A DNA stretch of 64,000 bases from positions 1 to 64,000 of the forward strand of contig JAIQDT010002037.1 of the NCBI GenBank assembly GCA_021521415.1. The letters are read 5' to 3'. Under the pieces are notes generated by a model. That model was not told the origin of the DNA. It did not search any database and was given only the letters and a program-made list of their open reading frames with translations. Both the position numbers and the translations under genes were made by a program. The DNA is from Bidens hawaiensis. Taxonomy: Eukaryota; Streptophyta; Magnoliopsida; Asterales; Asteraceae. Shown piece after piece: positions 24,092 through 35,491 of the stretch (position 1 is the first letter of the stretch; the number at the start of each line of letters is the position of its first letter).

Positions 24092-25849
24092 TGATGTGGT
24101 GTGCGTGTCTTATAAAATATAAGAGATTGGAATGATTTGCTTTTGCACAAGATCGTGTTTTAAATTTATAAAAGTGATTTCTACAAAGACTAAACACACA
24201 AAAAATAGGCAAGTGTACATATCGTATATGTAGAATAGTATTGGTAAGAACCAAGTATCGATCCGTGGACACAAATGTTTCTAGTAATAAATCGTTGTTT
24301 TACTTTAATCGGAGGTTTTAATCATTTTGGGGTTAATTTTCGAACATTTTATAAAATATAAATATTTATATATAATATTTAGGTGACCAAGACAAGAGAT
24401 TCTAAACGAGTTGCTCAATTATACGAAGGTTACCATCTAAGATCAAGAATCCACTCCATTTTAGCATTGATAAATAATATTTAAACATGTGGTAAACTTG
24501 CCGTAGTAATATATGATAGATAGCTCCTTAAACCTTAAGTGAGCATCTTTGGCAATATAGCGTGCGCATTTTAAAGTCCACTCTTTCCTAATGTCACGCC
24601 ATCTCAATGATGTCAATTTAAGTTGACAAGTAGTTTCGTAAAGTAGAAAGATTAGGATTGAATTCGATTTCTCAAATACCAATTCTAAAAACTTTGGGTG
24701 GTTGTAGTTCATCACACAACCACCCCTTGGTTGATTTGTGTAGGTTATAATTACACATTTCATTAACATATGATTTCTTTAACTAGCTTGATATCCTAAG
24801 CAAAGCCATTTTCGGATTACCAAGACTTAGATAAATACATCATAACTTATATCTCATCATTTCTAAGTACAATATAAGGATCCGTGTTTCGAAAATGTAT
24901 CAAAGTATTTCTATCTTTCAAGAACATGAATCGATCATGAACGATTGCCAATAGAATTGACAACCACCAACTTTGAATTAATGAATAAAGATGGTGAAAC
25001 ATTTCTCATCAAAAGATAATTGTAATATAACCATGTACTTTACTAGACTACACCACATGTTTTGCATATTTATCAAGCAAAACAAAGCTTCTTCATAGAT
25101 TTTAGATGATAAAAAGAGTTTAGCTCATAATGAGCATAATGATAAACATTAAGATGAATGATGATACCAAATACATGATTAAACTTAGAATGATCTAACC
25201 AAATGTAGATGAACTTTCCTTCTAAATGATGGTGATGATGGATGATGATGATGGTTGATGGTGATGATCTCCAAACCTTCAAACTCTTCACTAAACCTTC
25301 TATGTGAGTGTTAGTGTGTGTTTTTATAAGAGAGAATCAGATAGAAGTCTTTTCAAGGCACACTCTTCAAATGGCACAAGAGCCTCTATTTATAGGAAAT
25401 CGGGAGTGTGAAACACGGCCCCGTGCTAAGTGAGCACGCCCCCGTGCATTTTTATGACATGTGCCAGATTTTTTTGTCTTTTCTGAAAGGTGACCACGGC
25501 CCCGTGGTTGGAAAACACGGCCCCGTGGTTTTTAGTGACATGTGCTAATTCTTTTTGTCTTTTCTGTGTAGACGTCCACGGCCCCGTGGTTGAGAGGCAC
25601 GGCCCCGTGCTTTTGCTTCCAGATTTTGTCTTTTCTTGTGTTTAGAAGCATGGGGGCGTGTTTCTTGTTTTTCTTGTGGTTTCTTCTGTTTTTCTTCGTC
25701 TTTTCGCTTGTTTCTTCGTTTGGGGCTTGGTTTCACCTGAAATTATATTTTATTATGATAAGTAGCCTTTTATGCTATGTTATTTGATAGAAATTGCATT
25801 TTTTAGAGATTATTTGATGCTTAAAATATGTATATTTCTGTGTACATCA
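24092..25849 (-). repeat. 3' LTR of Athila-type element (1,758 bp)
   Basis: The element lies on the minus strand, so this left LTR is its 3' LTR. The ends are TGATGT and ACATCA. GGACC at 24087-24091 and 38813-38817 is the perfect 5-bp target duplication. On the minus strand U3 holds an array of GC palindromes (25412-25660) and then the TATA box CCTATAAATAGAGG (25397-25384). By eye, the first ~320 bases differ from the other LTR at about 4%. This points to an insertion that is young for this region. Confidence 0.93.
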
Positions 25850-26392
25850 AACATCCCCACACTTGAACATTGTTTGTTCTCAAGCAATCTTCTTATAAAT
25901 ATCCTCTAAAAATAGCAGGTTTAGATTATAACCATTCCTCAAGTGATCTCCAAGAAGATGAAACAAAGTAACCAATTTTGTGTTAGTGATAAATAAGAAG
26001 GAATTTTTATTTCTATGAGCTTCCGTTTATGCAAAACGTCACGTTCTCACATTGTTCACTCACACTCGGTTTTATATCTGATCATACCTGTGATGTATGT
26101 ATGTGAACTCTCTTAGTCAAAATTTAACTTGTGATAAATAAGCTTGTAACAAATTCAAATCTCCACATTTTTGAAGGGTTGTATAAATCAGAAGGTAAAA
26201 TGGGTTGGGTTTTTTTTGTGAGTGTGGATGTGGTATTTTGTGGTGGTTCAAGGGTTTGAGTTTTTGAGGATGGTAAATACAACTTCTCCTGATTGTCGGG
26301 AGTCTTGAGATGTCTTCATTGGTTAGCTCCTTTTTCTCTCGATTAAATACACGTTTTTTTTGTTTTTCATATACCTAGTGACTCTTTTAAGG
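25850..26392 (-). other. PPT and 3' untranslated region of Athila element
   Basis: Next to the LTR the minus strand reads CAAGTGTGGGGATGTT, a suitable PPT. A very similar block (CAAGTGTGGGGAGGGG on the minus strand) recurs at 27270-27288, further inside. The rest is non-coding. Confidence 0.6.
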
Positions 26393-26965
26393 TCAGATCG
26401 CCAAGACCAGTTTGTCGAGGATGTGGATCAGTTCTTCCTCAATCCTATTCTGAACATAACTCCCAAATCTAATGGATCGTTCGGCTTTGAGTCTAATAGC
26501 CCCCACCCTCATTAGTCCGGTATATTCATGCTGAGACTGAGTTTGACTTTTTCTACATCTTCCTTCGTGGGACCAGTTTCCGCAACCTAAGCATCGTTCA
26601 TATCTTTTTGCTCTTCTCTTTATTGCGTTTTTGGAAATTCCATAGAATGGTGGCCTTTGTTCATCTTGGCGCCACTTTTTCCTCACCTCATTGCTAAAGA
26701 GAAAGATTCTCTCCCTAAGTTCTGGAGGCAACCTAGGTTTTGTGAAGTGTATGCAGCAAAGGAAATTGAAATCGAAATAATGCATTTCCAGTTCTTTAGG
26801 GTCTGCCGGTAAAAGACCAGTGTTGTATTTTACCGGTGAGATAGATAAAGTGGTAGGATTTAGGCTTCTGGGTTTTGTAATTTGGCGAATGGTTTGATGG
26901 AATTGTGATAATATTACCTTCTTCCTTATACAACGCTTCGTGCGGTCTTGAAATGAATAACTGTG
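26393..26965 (-). CDS. Exon-like ORF with zinc-knuckle-type motif (unknown)
   Basis: The minus-strand frame is open from about 26965 to the stop at 26393, some 190 codons. The first in-frame ATG is only at 26785. The text upstream of it (TTLSISPVKYNTGLLP) reads like protein, so the true start may lie in another exon. The most telling part is CLGCGNWSHEGRC (C-X2-C-X4-H-X3-C), a knuckle-like metal motif in a Lys/Arg-rich surrounding, after RLPPELRERIFLFSNEVRKKW. It sits between the ATHILA-family ORF and the 3' LTR. No known element protein came to mind. It could be an accessory RNA-binding protein or a captured host exon. Confidence 0.5.
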   Translation of the reverse strand, partial: HSYSFQDRTKRCIRKKVILSQFHQTIRQITKPRSLNPTTLSISPVKYNTGLLPADPKELEMHYFDFNFLCCIHFTKPRLPPELRERIFLFSNEVRKKWRQDEQRPPFYGISKNAIKRRAKRYERCLGCGNWSHEGRCRKSQTQSQHEYTGLMRVGAIRLKAERSIRFGSYVQNRIEEELIHILDKLVLAI

Positions 26966-27700
26966 ACAAGTTCTAAATCACATGAAACATATGACTCACT
27001 CAAAGCTTCCGAAAAAAGTATTTATATGGCATGAGGTTTATCTCACTGTAATGGAGAAATTGGGTATTAACGCCATATTTTGCATAAATTTATTCACAAT
27101 ATTACAAAATTTCTTTTTTACTTTTTCACTTTTTAGTAATGATTGGTTATTTGCGAAAAAATTTTCTTGGTTTTCTCTTTAGGTTTTAAAATAATATTTG
27201 TTTGCTGCAAAAACATTTGTTGATTTAGAGAATTTTTATAATTAATTGAACAAACAATTCGTCAAGTAATTCCCCTCCCCACACTTGAATCTAACATTGT
27301 GCTCAATGTAAAAAGATTCATGAAAATATAAAAATTCTATTGAGTATTATGGGTTAAAATGGAGAGTTACTTCCCTACGGGTTAATGAAATTTCGACAGA
27401 GCGTCCCCTGTTTATCGTCCGTTTTCCTGTTTTTGTACCTGTATAATATAAAACTGCAAACAACCACAAGCATAAACTGCTGAAAACTAGGTATGGAATC
27501 ATCCATCCCTTGCCCTATCGGGCTTAATTAGTTCCTACCATAATGTCTTGGCACATATGGCCATAAAAGTGTCCAAACCAGCAATTAAACAAACACACGA
27601 ATAAGACAGAAAGTAAATTGTTTTAAAACACATAATAATGTCTTGAAGTACTACCAAACCATGCCCATGCCTATGCCCAACCTACCTGTGCTGCCAATCA
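26966..27700 (-). other. Non-coding spacer of Athila element
   Basis: AT-rich spacer with a second PPT-like block at 27270-27288 (minus strand). No convincing ORF was found. Confidence 0.5.
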
Positions 27701-28976
27701 TCAGTTACCCGTGTCCGGGTCAAATGGTCCCCACTTCCTGTCCATGTGATAGCCTAATCGTTTAATCTCTCGCCTCGTCTCTGCGTATTCGGCTGCTCGT
27801 TGTGCTTCTGAAGCAGCCATCTGCTCTTTAACCCTGTTAAATGAGGAGGTAGTGTTAGCTGAGAATTGATCAATTAGTCCATATATACCATCCAACGAGT
27901 ATCGGTTATCGTGTGACGAGATGGGGTCGGCCCCTGATGAAGATGGGCCTCCCCTAATGAAGATGGGCCTCCTCTCTGACGGTAAGTGCGGTGGCGGCTC
28001 TGTCTGGGTGGTGATGTCCTTCTTCTCTCAGGCACGTCCTGTATCATCATCGTTGCTGGGTCTTCCGGATCCCAAACCTGGTTGTACTTATCAAAAAATC
28101 TCCACACATTCGGATCAATTTGCTGAACCATTTGCATTCTTTCACAGTAATCAAGGTTGAGAGCTATCGGGCCTAGGCTTGGAGTTCCTACTGTATCCAC
28201 ACCATAGACCTCATAAAGGTTGTGAATCCAAGGACCACCGAAGATTGGGGTGTTTCCTCGAGCACTTGCATTTGTCACAAATAGTTTGCAGAATAGCATC
28301 GTGATATTGCATGCTATGTCGTTTTTCATGCAGTACAATGCCCAAAGATCCCTCAAGTTGACAACCCCTTCACTCTGACCTCGAGCCATGACGGTGTGAC
28401 TGAGCAAACGGTGGATGTACCTCATGAGTGGGTCACGCAGTGCTGTGATTTTTGAAACGCTTGCCTTATACTCTGTTGTACCATAACTCAACTGTTCCCA
28501 AGCCTCTGCCCTTGTGTCACCTGCTTCAGCTTCATCATCATCACCTTCATCTGTAAATGTTATTTTGGCGTCAAACCAGATGTCTGAGTCAGTTTCCTCG
28601 GTCGTGTAAATGCCCAGAACAACTCCTAGTTGGGTGACAGAAGTTGTATGCCATGTTCCTCCACATCGAAACTCAATTGCCTCTTCATCCCACATGTCGA
28701 ACTTCTTCTTTTTATATTAAACGAGGCCAAGAATTCCTTTGTTAGTTCTGTCACCGCTTCCCCTATTTGACCAAAAACCCGTCTCCATGGTCCTCTTACA
28801 ATGTTCTCATAACGGTTCCATTGGTTGACGTGTCTCAGAGTGTCTTCACATGCATAGAAGTTAGCTTCTAGATACCTTCGGTTAAGATGAGTTAACCTTG
28901 CATTAGCTTGTATGTCCCTTGTTTTGCGGTTTGGAAAGACTAGAAATGCAAGAACATCCTCCCCATACTCGGCCAT
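27701..28976 (-). pseudogene. ATHILA-family ORF in the envelope position
   Basis: The ORF starts at the ATG at 28976 (MAEYGEDVLAFLVFPN). The larger part is at 27874-28695, with IEFRCGGTWHTTSVTQLG, DPLMRYIHRLLSHTVMARG and GVVNLRDLWALYCM. This is the wording of the ATHILA ORF-1 family (Pfam ATHILA) known from Athila elements. A one-base shift at about 28710, next to an A/T homopolymer, and another near 27880 break it. A last segment (27701-27895) has a helical stretch with many Ala, Glu and Arg. The position after pol is that of the env-like gene in Athila. I see no signal peptide or strong membrane helix, so a true envelope role is doubtful. Confidence 0.75.
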
Positions 28977-29640
28977 CTGCAATTTACACCTGAATTAGTC
29001 AAAATTTGTGAAAAATTTTCAATTTCCTGGAACAGAAAGCAGAGCATGGCGGCGTGCTTTTAAAAGCACGGCCCCGTGCTGTTGACATTGGTTCAGTTTC
29101 CTTTCATTTTGACTTTTGGTTGACCATGGTTCGTGATGTTTTGGGCATGGCTCTTGTTTTTACTACTGACATATTTTATATTCAGATTCGAACCCTTGTT
29201 TCTGACTTGTTATAACAATTAGGTTTATTGGTTTGTCGGGTGTTTATGATAAGACCCAAAACCCGAATTGTTCCTTTCAATTAAACCTTAACCCTCAAAC
29301 ATTCAACAATCTATTCATCTTATACTAGCAAAAAAACCCATATCCTTTTCTGGTTTAGGCCCGATCTGATTGATTTGAGAGATTTTAGGGTTAAACTAAA
29401 CCTAGAATGATAAATTTGAACAATGCAATTGTTAAACTAGCATACCTTAGGTTTTGAATTGAAGATTCGATTAAGAAACTAGTGAATTATTTGATGGTCG
29501 GCGGTTTTTTGTCCAGAAACGTAGTGAATGTTAGGGTTAGTGGTTGGAAAAAGATTGTTTTAATATGTTAAAACTCATAACTGCACTTGGACCAAAAGCA
29601 AGGCACCGTGCTTTTGGAAGCACGGTATCGTGCTGCATGA
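28977..29640 (-). promoter_or_regulatory. Upstream region of the ATHILA-family ORF with GC palindromes and possible intron
   Basis: Two palindrome pairs occur, at 29043-29080 (near-perfect) and 29601-29634 (decayed). On the minus strand the sequence AACCTAAG|GTATGC at about 29450 looks like a splice donor. The sequence TGTAAATTGCAG directly before the ATG at 28976 looks like an acceptor. A 5'-UTR intron of about 470 bases is therefore possible. The upstream TATA-like element is weak. Confidence 0.4.
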
Positions 29641-29903
29641 TGCAGACAGTATCCTTTTGATTTTTTGTTTATTTTTCGAGCTGGTTCGATTTTAACTGGT
29701 TTTATTTTCTGGTTAGTTTGAGATAGTGATTAAAATTCTTAACATCATTAAAACATAAAACATAAAACATAAAAACATAATTAAACATAGAGGAAATAAA
29801 AAAGCACAACAACAATTCTTGATTCTAAAACATAACACTAGCGGGAGCAACTTCAACATGAGACAAAGTCATAACTTCAACGACCACCATTCCCGAACAA
29901 GTC

Positions 29904-30218
29904 CTAGATGTGTGGTGGTGCTCGTTTGGCTTCCAAGAGCTCGGGGAGCTTGTTGTCGAGCTTAACGATTTCTCGGTTGAGAAAGTTAAGCTTGGAGGCC
30001 ATATCTTTGCGGTGGCCATCCACAACATGGATGTTTTTGAACCTCAGTAGTTTGACTTTGTTGATTACCTCGATTACGCGAGCTTCAGTTTGAATGTTGC
30101 TTTCAACTTGGTCTCTCATGATGCATTGTAGCCTCATGACCTATTCCTCAAGATTTGAGGAAGATTCATGTTGTTTGCCCTTCTTCACTGGTCTCCATTC
30201 AACCTTCTTGCTTTCCAT
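29904..30218 (-). pseudogene. Small coiled-coil ORF 2 of the Athila accessory row
   Basis: The likely start is the ATG at 30218 (MESKKVEWRPVKKGKQ). An in-frame TAG at about 30141 stops it after 25 codons; the same frame continues from MRLQCIMRDQVESN to the stop at 29904. The body is a heptad-like helix (VINKVKLLRF, LNFLNREIVKLDNKLPELLE), so a coiled coil is likely, about 100 residues in all. A TATA box (CTATATAATG, minus strand, 30277-30268) is about 50 bases upstream, and a palindrome pair is just beyond it. I do not recognise the product. Confidence 0.5.
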
Positions 30219-30266
30219 TTCAGTAATATTGTGTTTGGTGTGAATGGAATAGTGAGTTTATGCATG

Positions 30267-30440
30267 CATTATATAGAGACTGGAAAGTTGAACACGGCCC
30301 CATGCTTATAGAAGCACGGCCCCGTGCTGCTAGGGGAATAAATGTTTCTGATTCAGAGAATTGTACGGAGTCAGCGCGTATCATGCTAAAGATTCTGGGG
30401 TGACCACGGCCTCGTGCTTAGGGAAGCATGGCCCGTGCTT
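30267..30440 (-). promoter_or_regulatory. Palindrome-TATA module upstream of small ORF 2
   Basis: In transcription order (minus strand) it has palindrome pairs at 30440-30404 and 30328-30292 with core GCACGGCCCCGTGC, then the TATA box CTATATAATG at 30277-30268. The ORF start is at 30218. The layout copies that of the LTR promoter. Confidence 0.55.
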
Positions 30441-30686
30441 ATTGTCACAGATGTTTTTCTTGTAAAATTTAGCAAAACGCACGAGCTGGAATTTTTAGAA
30501 TGACGTTTAGAATGATAATTTAGAAGTTTGGTCATCTAAAAATTACTTTCCATTAAAAAGGTCCTAAAACAATTACGGGGTAAGCCCGGTTTTCCAAAAA
30601 TAAGAAAATAATCGGGGTAAGCCAAAATTCCTAACACATTGTGCATAATGCACTTGTTTACATATAAAAGCAGAAAATTAAGTTTC

Positions 30687-30962
30687 CTAGATTTCTCCGA
30701 AAGGCTCTCCTCCTCCGAATGCACCTGTTGGTGAAAAGTACGTGAAACTGAGAACTTGAAACTGGAGTTTTTCATTGATGTCTCTAAATTCCATTTTCAT
30801 ATTTTTCACTGATTCAGTGAGTTGAACGAGACGCATCTCAGCAAGGAGATTCATTTCGGTAAGTTCTTTAACGAGTTCTTGAAGTTTTAAGAGAAGCTCG
30901 GTTTTGGAAACATGGCGGGCATCGTTTCTCGGGTGTCGGGAAACGGGGATTGCTTCACTCAT
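30687..30962 (-). CDS. Small coiled-coil ORF 1 of the Athila accessory row
   Basis: An intact 91-codon ORF starts at the ATG at 30962 (MSEAIPVSRHPRNDARH). Its middle is a clear heptad helix with LLLKLQELVKELTEMNLL and LVQLTESVKNMKMEF. The end is Gly/Phe-rich (TGAFGGGEPFGEI). No domain is recognised. It is preceded by a strong TATA box (31048-31037) and by palindrome pairs, and it lies 350 bases after the end of pol. The shared design with ORF 2 suggests related small accessory proteins, perhaps structural partners. Confidence 0.6.
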   Translation of the reverse strand: MSEAIPVSRHPRNDARHVSKTELLLKLQELVKELTEMNLLAEMRLVQLTESVKNMKMEFRDINEKLQFQVLSFTYFSPTGAFGGGEPFGEI

Positions 30963-31036
30963 CTCGTTGGCATGTTGAATTTCAGAGGCTATTGGTTTGG
31001 TTTTGGTTGTTGCAAGGAATGCAATGACACAAGGTG

Positions 31037-31209
31037 CCTTTTATAGCCAACAAGTATCCCAAGCACGGCCCCGTGCTTTTGGAAGCACGGCCCGTATTTT
31101 TGTTCTAACAATTCTGTTACAAACCAGTCTGACTGAGATTTTTGCATCGAAGATGCCGGTCTGCGATTTTTGGCACGGGACCGTGCTTTAGGAAGCACGC
31201 CCCCGTGGT
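31037..31209 (-). promoter_or_regulatory. Palindrome-TATA module upstream of small ORF 1
   Basis: On the minus strand, palindromes at 31209-31173 and 31095-31062 (AAGCACGGGGCCGTGCT type) are followed by a strong TATA box, GGCTATAAAAGG, at 31048-31037. The ATG is about 75 bases further on. This is good spacing for a pol II promoter. Confidence 0.65.
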
Positions 31210-31318
31210 TTTAGCTTTTTAAAAATTTTTTAATTTTAATTTTTTTGTGTTTTATAATAATTATTTACAAGGCCGAGTTTTGTAAAGGTCTTGCCTAGAC
31301 CTTGTTTTCTTTGATTTC

Positions 31319-34300
31319 TTATTCAGGGAGTTGGAGGGTTAATACCTCCAGAACTTCTTCAAATGGACCATCGATGTATGGTTTTAACCGATGTCCATTT
31401 ACTTTGAACTTTTGGTCATTTGAATTTGAAATTTCAATTGTCCCATAGTCAAAAACTAATTCAACTATGTATGGACCTGTCCATCGAGATTTCAATTTTC
31501 CTAGAAAAAGACGTAGACGAGCGTTGTATAGCAGTACACGGCCGCCGGTTTGAAATTTTTTTTCTCCTTTCAAATGGGCGTCGTGTAGGCGTTTAGTCTT
31601 TTCATTGTAGGACCATGAATTTTCATACGCCAATGTTCTTAGTTCCTCGAGCTCACGGATTTGATCTTCCCGGTTTATGCCGGCGGATGTTAGATCAAAG
31701 TTTACTGCTCTGAGGGCCCAGTAGGCTTTGTGTTTTAATTCTACTGGTAGATAACATGCCTTCCCGTAAACGAGTTTGAAGGGTGTTGTTCCTATGGGGG
31801 TTTTGTAAGCCGTCCTCAAGGCCCACAAAGCGTCATCTAGCTTTTCTGCCCAATTTTTTCGATTCATTCCTACAGTTCTTTCTAAAATCCTCTTAATTCC
31901 TCGATTTGAGACCTCCACTTGCCCACTAGTCTGAGGGTGATATGGTGTTGCCAGTCGGTGGTGAACTCCATATCGTGCTAAGACCTTGTTCATTAGACTG
32001 TTACAGAAGTGGGTACCTCTGTCGCTGGTTAGGGCATTGGGAGTGCCAAATCGTGAAAATAATCTCTTCAGAAATCTTACAGCTACTCGAGCGTCGTTGG
32101 TGGGAAGAGCTTGTGCTTCTACCCATTTAGATAAGTAATTGACTGCTACAAGGGTGTATTTATTTCCAAATGAGTTAGGAAATGGGCCCATGAAATCTAT
32201 TCTCCATACATCAAAGATCTCACAAATTTGAATGCCCTTTTGAGCCATCTCATTCTTGGAAGAGATGTTCCCGGCTCTTTGACAAGCATTGCATGCTTGG
32301 ATCAAAGCATGTGTGTCTTTGTATAGGGCGGGCCAGAAAAATCCTGCATCAAACACTTTTCTGACTGTAGTGGCGGTACCGTGGTGTCTGCCAGTTGGTT
32401 CTTCATGGCAGTGTTTGAGAATGTCTAAGGCCTCCTTGCCTGATATGCACCTACGAATGACCTGATCAGCGCCTATCCTAAATAAGTATGGATCTTTCCA
32501 AAAGTAAAACTTGAGGTCGGAGAAGAATTTCTTCCGCTGTTGATGAGTAAGTCCCTTTCTTATAATTCTCAAAGCTAGATAGTTTGCGAAGTCGGCATAC
32601 CAAGGGCTTTCGTCTCTTTCCTCTATGACGGCTTGGATGTGCATGAGAATTTCATGTGGGAAATCATCGTTGATAATTTCTTTGTGAAGTTCTTCAGGAG
32701 CTGGGCATTCTAAGCGCGAAAGGTGGTCTGCGGCGACATTCTCTGCTCCTCTCTTGTCTTTAAATTCAATGAAGAATTCTTGGAGTAGTAGTATCAATCG
32801 GATAAGTCTGTGTTTGGCATATTGTTTGTTGAAAAGGTAACGTATGGCGGCATGGTCGGTGTAAACTATGGTTTTGGAAAGAACTAGGTAGGATCTAAAC
32901 TTTTCAAATGCGAAAACTACTGCTAATAATTCTTTTTCTATTGTGGTGTAGTTTTCTTGTGAATCATTAAGAGTTTTACTAGCATAGTAGATTGGGTGAA
33001 AGTGTTTTTCTTTGCGTTGTCCGAGTACGGCTCCAACTGGAAAGTCACTTGCATCGCACATGATTTCGAATGGAAGGGTCCAATCGGGCATAGTCATAAT
33101 TGGTGCGTTGACAAGTTTTTCTTTTAATATGTTGAATGATTCAACACATTCTTTAGAGAAGACGAATGGTGCGTCTTTCTCCAGAAGATTGGTCATAGGT
33201 CTAGAGATTTTTGAAAAGTCTTTTATGAAGCGACGGTAGAATCCTGCGTGACCTAGAAAACTTCTAGTGGCTCTGACTGAAGTTGGTGGTGGAAGTTTGG
33301 ATATGGTTTCTATTTTGGCCCTATCAACTTCTATTCCTGCTTGGGAAATCTTGTGACCGAGAACAATGCCTTCTTTCACCATAAAGTGACATTTTTCCCA
33401 GTTGAGTACTAAATTCACTTCTTCACACCTAGTCGACATTTTGTCTAGGTTTTTCAGACAATGATCGAAGGAGTCTCCAAAGACTGAGAATTCTTCCTTG
33501 AAAACTTCCATCGAATCTTCGATCATTTAGTGAAAGATGGCCACCGTGCATCGTTGGAAGGTGACTGGAGCGTTACATAGCCCAAATGGCATTCTTCGGT
33601 AGGCAAAGGTTCCATACGGACACGTAAAGGTGGTTTTCTCCTGATCTTCAGGAGCAATGGGAATTTGGAAATATTCAGAAAAACCATCAAGAAAACAGTG
33701 GAACATTTTTCCAGACAATCGCTCAAGCATTTGGTCGATAAAGGGAAGTGGAAAATGATCTTTTCTTGTGGAGTCATTAAGCTTCCGGTAATCAATGCAA
33801 ACTCGCTAGCCTGTGATGGTTCTCGTTGGTATCAGCTCGTCCTTCTCGTTCAATACGACCGTCATTCCTCCCTTCTTGGGTACTACTTGAACGGGACTTA
33901 CCTAAGGTGAATCAGAGATCGGGTATATTAATCCGGCATCAAGCAGTTTGATTACTTCCTTCCTCACCACATCTTGCATGTTGGGATTGAGACGTCTTTG
34001 ATGTTGGACCACGGATTTGTATTCTTTTTCCATGAGGATTTTGTGAGTACAAAAGGAGGGACTGATGCCCTTGATATCCATGATCTTCCATGCGATAGCC
34101 TTCTTGTGGTTCTTAAGAATCTTAAGAAGTTCGTCTTTCTCTTCTTTAGAAAGGTGAGATGAAATAATTACTGGGAGTTGAGAATATTTTTCTAGGAAGA
34201 CGTATTCGAGATGATTCTGTAGCTCTTTTAATTCTAAGGATGGTGGTTCTTCGATTGATGGTTTTGATTTTTCATTGTTTTCAGTGATTTCATATATTTC

Positions 34301-35213
34301 TTCTGATGCTTCCTGATAATTATTTTTGATACTTTCGTTTTCTAACATGGGTTTGTTGAGTGTTTTTTTCTAAGACCTGTGTTTCTAGTGGTGTATTGAT
34401 GGAGGAATCTCGCATATAGAAACTCACGATGGAATCCATGATGTCAACACAGTATAATGTGTCATCGTGTTGTTGCGGATATTGCATAGATTTTCCTATG
34501 TCAAAAGTGATTGCCTCATCATTGACCCTAAGAGTGAGCTTGCCGGTGCAAACATCAATAATAGCCTTTGCGGTGGCTAAGAAGGGTCTTCCTAAAATTA
34601 GAGGTACACTTTTGTCTTCCTCTATGTCTAAAATCACAAAATTTACTGGGAAAACAAATTTGTCAATCTTGACAAGCATGTTTTCAACAATGCCTCGAGG
34701 ATATTTGATAGTTCGGTCAGCTGATTGAATGCTCATGCGGGTGGGCTTTGGTTCTCCTATCCCTAGTTTTGCAAAAACCACATACGGCATTAAATTAATA
34801 CTAGCTCCTAGGTCAGCCAAGGCATTGCTAACAGACAAATTTCCTATGAGACAAGAGATAGTAAAGCTCCCTGGATCGGTCATTTTTGTTGGCAGCTTGC
34901 ATTGGAGGACTGCTGAGCATTCTTCACTTAGGGTGACATGCGAGAGCTCCTCCAGCTTCCTTTTGTTTGTCAGCACTTCTTTGAGAAACTTGGCATATCT
35001 TGGCATCTGAGCAATAGCTTTGACAAAAGGGATGTTGATATGGAGTTGCTTAAAGAGTTCCAGAAACTTCCCGTACTGAGCTTCCAATCGTTCCTGCTTC
35101 AGTTTTCCAGGGTATGGAATAGGTGGAACATAAGTTCGGACTGGCTCCTTGGGCTGTACTGTGCTTGTTGGGGTCAGTTTTTCCTGCGTTTTATCAGGGG
35201 ATTCCTTTTCCAT
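31319..35213 (-). pseudogene. pol of Athila-type element (PR-RT-RH-IN)
   Basis: The protease is in the first ORF (35213-34320): ALADLGASINLMPY, then PLILGRPFLATA. RT begins near 34350, with a frame change near 34330, a gap at 33796-33902 and a TAA near 33527; FGLCNAPVTFQRC is near 33560. A single 735-codon ORF (33526-31319) then holds the end of RT, RNase H ([15 protein letters not shown] near residue 158; [11 protein letters not shown]), the HHCC finger ([17 protein letters not shown]), the integrase core ([16 protein letters not shown], Glu in [10 protein letters not shown]) and a C-terminal GPY region. The RT catalytic box reads FKEEFSVFG instead of the normal Asp-Asp pair. It ends 270 bases before the first palindromes. 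Confidence 0.93.
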
Positions 35214-35491
35214 AACTGGTTCTGAAGTTGGTGAGACAACACTGGTCGTACCGCTTCTGAGTGTAATGGCGTTAGCTGTCGCATTCGTGTTGGTGATTGT
35301 GTTGCTTGGAAGAGCGCCAGGTGGTCTTTCGGATAATCGTCGGGCAATTTGTCCGATTTGAGTTTCTAGGTTCTAAATTGATGCTTGTTGACTTTTGAGA
35401 TCGGCTTCATGTTTTAGTAGTACTCCGCTGATATCAACAGCTCTTGAGTCCGCTTTTTTCTCTACTTCATTTGTTTTCGTCATGAGTTGGA

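Noticed and set aside
25545..25787. ORFs on both strands in the Athila LTR
   Set aside because: They cover the palindrome array and a T-rich stretch, and the same frames recur in the other LTR as LTR sequence.
27701..28976. True viral envelope protein
   Set aside because: The position fits, but no signal peptide, furin-like site or clear membrane anchor was seen; ATHILA-family wording is the only support.
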